From Acidimicrobiia bacterium (lineage in GTDB: Bacteria > Actinomycetota > Acidimicrobiia > Spongiisociales > ZC4RG35), in assembly GCA_030623125.1 (NCBI GenBank), contig JAUXMQ010000081.1, positions 1-6,086 on the forward strand: a stretch of 6,086 nt of DNA, given 5' to 3'. The position numbers and the translations under genes were made by a program. This document shows, one piece after another, positions 5,821-6,086 of this stretch (position 1 is the stretch's first letter; each line of letters begins with the position of its first letter). Below the pieces are notes generated by a model. It saw only the letters and a program-made list of their open reading frames with translations, was not told the origin of the DNA and made no database searches.

Positions 5821-6086
5821 TCAGGCTTCCCATCCCAGACGTCGCGAGAGCTTCCGAGTCGACTCGAGCAGAACTGGGGCAATGTCGTCGATCTCATTTC
5901 GAAAGCGCTCTACTGGGCCGCAGACACTGATAACGGCCACAGGGTCACTCTCGAGCCCAAAGACGGGCGCGGCGCCCGAACCCGCTCCTTCTTGACGTTC
6001 GCCCAGCGAAGATGCGAACCCACGGGAGCGGACAAGAGCTAGATCCTTCCGAAGGAGATCGGGGTCCGTAGTCGTCAAGGGCACCA
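5821..6086 (-). CDS. IclR family transcriptional regulator, C-terminal part (runs off the window)
   Basis: The last 88 or so residues of an IclR-type regulator; the gene continues past the right edge, so the N-terminal winged helix-turn-helix is not visible. What is seen is the effector-binding domain: LRKDLALVRSRGFASSLGER (the usual 'RxRGYA' helix and strand), GAGSGAAPVFGLESDPVAVI (the conserved 'gvaaiAAPVFd' strand), SVCGPVERF, and the final helix LLESTRKLSRRLGWEA. The GTG near the edge is an internal valine codon, not a start. IclR proteins bind small metabolites and often control neighbouring catabolic genes. The convergent amidohydrolase is the obvious candidate, although convergent orientation gives no shared promoter within the window. 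Confidence 0.88.
   Translation of the reverse strand, partial: VPLTTTDPDLLRKDLALVRSRGFASSLGERQEGAGSGAAPVFGLESDPVAVISVCGPVERFRNEIDDIAPVLLESTRKLSRRLGWEA

Noticed and set aside
5855..5866. Perfect 12-base palindrome CGAGTCGACTCG
   Set aside because: It lies inside the IclR coding frame and about one such palindrome is expected by chance in 6 kb; no promoter or partner site is near.
1..6086. Search for tRNA, rRNA, CRISPR array, insertion sequence, or a new defence-type cassette
   Set aside because: No clustered repeats, transposase motifs, tRNA-like cloverleaf or toxin/antitoxin-like pair could be seen; the genes present belong to common metabolic and regulatory families.

Overview
The window looks like chromosomal DNA of an actinobacterium. 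It has roughly 60 % G+C by eye, uses GTG and TTG starts, and carries a SigK/RskA-type sigma and anti-sigma pair and a membrane-anchored DUF3105 protein. The exact lineage cannot be fixed from this sequence; an uncultured acidimicrobial-type actinobacterium is only a guess. Six genes are clear: an ECF sigma factor, its anti-sigma factor, a DUF3105 protein, a ROK sugar kinase, a hydantoinase-type cyclic amidohydrolase, and the 3' end of an IclR regulator. At least two, perhaps three, other coding pieces look broken or truncated.

Region 1-1466 is a regulatory and envelope unit on the + strand. It opens with the 3' end of a DUF7282-like extracytoplasmic protein whose frame is interrupted by an in-frame TAG at 70-72. 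The ECF sigma factor follows, then its zinc-motif anti-sigma factor, whose TTG start overlaps the sigma stop by 4 bases. In such loci the secreted protein next to the pair is often a target of the sigma factor; that is inference here.

Region 1467-2390 holds a small intergenic stretch with a possible bidirectional hairpin, the DUF3105 gene on the - strand, and a short divergent spacer. Region 2391-3203 (+) is only the C-terminal third of a xanthine dehydrogenase/CO dehydrogenase-type molybdenum hydroxylase large subunit. Seven bases later it meets the convergent ROK fructokinase-like gene (3211-4119, -).

Region 4120-4348 is a 229-base spacer. It holds what may be the 3' end of a lost - strand gene (4172-4345), a hairpin, and a -35-like TTGACA with two short palindromes in front of the amidohydrolase. 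The amidohydrolase (4349-5815, +) keeps the full binuclear metal-ligand set. It converges, with a 5-base gap, on the IclR regulator that runs off the right edge.

The molybdenum hydroxylase fragment, the amidohydrolase and the IclR gene together suggest a locus once used for catabolism of a cyclic amide or N-heterocycle (purine, hydantoin or pyrimidine-like), now partly eroded. I see no RNA gene, CRISPR array, transposase, or clear sign of a new defence or mobile system.
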